Shown: positions 6,119 through 6,422 of the stretch, one piece after another | How positions within the stretch are numbered: the stretch's first letter is position 1 | Layout: each line of letters begins with the position of its first letter | Source of the DNA: an uncultured Neomegalonema sp. | GTDB taxonomy: Bacteria > Pseudomonadota > Alphaproteobacteria > Rhodobacterales > Rhodobacteraceae | Assembly: GCA_937944035.1 (NCBI GenBank) | Contig: CALDZQ010000366.1 | Location: 1 to 6,422, forward strand | Length of the DNA: 6,422 nt | Direction: 5' to 3' | The notes under the pieces: generated by a model | The model's database searches: none | Told to the model about the DNA's origin: nothing | What the model saw: only the letters and a program-made list of their open reading frames with translations | Translations under genes and position numbers: made by a program

Positions 6119-6422
6119 TCAAACCATCATCTCCTTCGTCCGGCTCAGCGTGATCTCCGGATAGTCCCTCTCCACGCGTTGAACGTCCCACGGGATGCGG
6201 ATCATGTAGACGGGGTCGCCGTCGTGGTCTTCGGCGCATTGGCCTTTTTCTTTGTCCATGAACGCCTCGACGGCTTTGCGGTCGCCGTGGACCCAGCGGG
6301 CCTCGCGGTATTGGGTGGCCTCAAAGCGCACGGGCAGGCCGTATTCGGTTTCGATCCGGCTGGACAACACGTCGAATTGCAGCGCGCCGACCACGCCGAC
6401 GACCCAGCCCGAACCGATCATC
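6119..6422 (-). CDS. prfC: Peptide chain release factor 3, C-terminal part (5' end outside window)
   Basis: The 100 visible residues from an internal Met match the C-terminal domain of RF3: GVVGALQFDVLSSRIETEYG parallels the GAVGVLQFDV motif, followed by the VRFEATQYREARWV strand, a VEAFMDKEKG helix and a final YPEITLSRTKE segment before the TGA at 6121-6119. RF3 is a ribosome-dependent GTPase that removes RF1/RF2 after termination. The GTP-binding domain lies outside the window (the full protein is usually about 530 residues). GC content and codon use fit the resident genome. The gene converges on ettA, with only the small membrane protein gene and the palindrome cluster between them. Confidence 0.93.
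   Translation of the reverse strand, partial: MIGSGWVVGVVGALQFDVLSSRIETEYGLPVRFEATQYREARWVHGDRKAVEAFMDKEKGQCAEDHDGDPVYMIRIPWDVQRVERDYPEITLSRTKEMMV

Noticed and set aside
6099..6239. Upstream extension of the membrane protein frame into prfC
   Set aside because: It would overlap the prfC 3' end, and the added residues are an Arg/Pro/Asp-rich off-frame translation of prfC. The composition becomes gene-like only after the ATG at 6098.

Overview
The window looks like chromosomal DNA from a marine-type alphaproteobacterium, probably Rhodobacteraceae (roseobacter group). The basis is high-GC, C-ending codon use in the conserved genes, the EttA and RF3 sequences, and a small secreted protein of a style I associate with that family. 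The lineage is inferred from protein style, not from a marker gene.

Layout from left to right: (1) The 3' end of a thiamine-diphosphate decarboxylase resembling 5-guanidino-2-oxopentanoate decarboxylase (AruI-like), + strand, missing about the first 25-30 residues. (2) A 167-bp spacer with short palindromes, then a small secreted protein of unknown function (+). (3) A convergent spacer with a REP-like inverted repeat and a strong, probably bidirectional terminator. (4) A periplasmic PQQ-dependent sugar dehydrogenase of the GSDH fold (-). (5) A divergent spacer holding the promoter region of that gene and of ettA. (6) Complete ettA (+), an ABC-F translation factor. (7) A roughly 240-bp spacer packed with perfect inverted repeats. 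(8) An AT-rich (about 30% GC) small membrane protein gene (-). (9) The 3' end of prfC, release factor 3 (-), cut by the window edge.

The genes do not form one pathway. Two are core translation factors (EttA, RF3) facing each other. Two encode exported proteins (the small secreted protein and the PQQ enzyme) that converge on a shared terminator. The left-edge gene is probably amino-acid catabolism.

The part most worth a second look is 5492-6098. There a cluster of hairpins and an AT-rich, apparently foreign gene for a small three-helix membrane protein sit between two housekeeping translation genes. The stop codon of that gene lies inside one of the hairpins. I see no CRISPR array, tRNA, rRNA, transposase or integrase.
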